This document shows positions 17,617 to 17,739 of a DNA stretch of 17,739 nt, one piece after another (the stretch's first letter is position 1; each line of letters begins with the position of its first letter). The position numbers and the translations under genes are program-made. This DNA comes from Chloroflexota bacterium (GTDB taxonomy: Bacteria; Chloroflexota; Anaerolineae; Anaerolineales; Anaerolineaceae): NCBI GenBank assembly GCA_023406965.1, contig JAEXTI010000260.1, forward strand, positions 1-17,739, written 5' to 3'. The notes beneath the pieces were generated by a model. It was not told the origin of the DNA. It saw only the letters and a list, made by a program, of their open reading frames with translations, and searched no databases.

Positions 17617-17666
17617 GGGCACGGGGGTTGCCCGTGAAAATCTATTCTGAAACCATCCCCGTGCCC
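17617..17666. repeat. GC-rich inverted repeat, possibly an intergenic palindromic element
   Basis: The arms GGGCACGGGG (17617-17626) and CCCCGTGCCC (17657-17666) are perfect complements 30 nt apart. A smaller hairpin, CACGGG with CCCGTG (17620-17625 with 17631-17636), is nested over the left arm, so two alternative folds are possible. It lies in the non-coding 203 bp at the right end of the window. No gene is seen around it, and its right-hand context is cut off. Confidence 0.5.
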
Positions 17667-17739
17667 CTACAAGAGCCCTTCGCTTCCTCAGACAGCCCAT
17701 TTCCGATATCAGATGCCGATCACGGGTACGGATAGGGGT

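Overview
The window is dominated by one complete respiratory complex I operon, nuoA to nuoN, on the minus strand (nuoA starts at 15489, nuoN ends at 1288). All 14 subunits are intact, in canonical order, with separate nuoC and nuoD. Junctions range from 10-nt overlaps to 23-nt gaps, so this looks like one transcript of about 14.3 kb. The sequence is GC-rich. The long E-F-G electron-input genes, the retained N7 cluster in NuoG and the Thermus-like numbering of the NuoD quinone-site residues fit a deep-branching bacterium. Together with the flanking genes, my best guess is Chloroflexota (Anaerolineae-like). This is inference from gene style, not a demonstrated placement.

Layout from left to right. 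Positions 1-248 (+) hold the 3' end of a histidine-phosphatase (phosphoglycerate mutase-like) gene. Positions 306-1133 (-) hold a luciferase-like, probably F420- or flavin-dependent, oxidoreductase. Positions 1288-15489 (-) are the nuo operon. Positions 15659-17536 (-) encode a large polytopic GT-C-like membrane protein. Positions 17537-17739 are non-coding apart from a promoter-like -10 and a GC-rich inverted repeat. No RNA genes, mobile elements or CRISPR arrays are visible, and no gene-free stretch exceeds about 200 bp.

Regulation visible in sequence: nuoA has a good sigma70-type promoter (TTGCCA, 18-bp spacer, extended TGATATACT) about 40 nt upstream of its start codon. The operon ends at a hairpin plus T-tract. 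The oxidoreductase also ends at a hairpin plus T-tract, and a third hairpin lies just upstream of its promoter. All three hairpins share a CCCTAAGG core and look like copies of one repeat used as terminators. The GT-C-like gene may be read from a leaderless mRNA starting with GTG.

Function: NuoE, F and G oxidise NADH and carry electrons along Fe-S clusters. NuoI, B, C and D pass them to quinone. NuoA, H, J, K, L, M and N form the proton-pumping membrane arm. All key Cys, Glu and Lys positions that I checked are present. I see no evidence of a new biological system here. The items most worth checking are the repeat/terminator family, the hairpin-promoter overlap, a His-rich loop in NuoL and the leaderless start.
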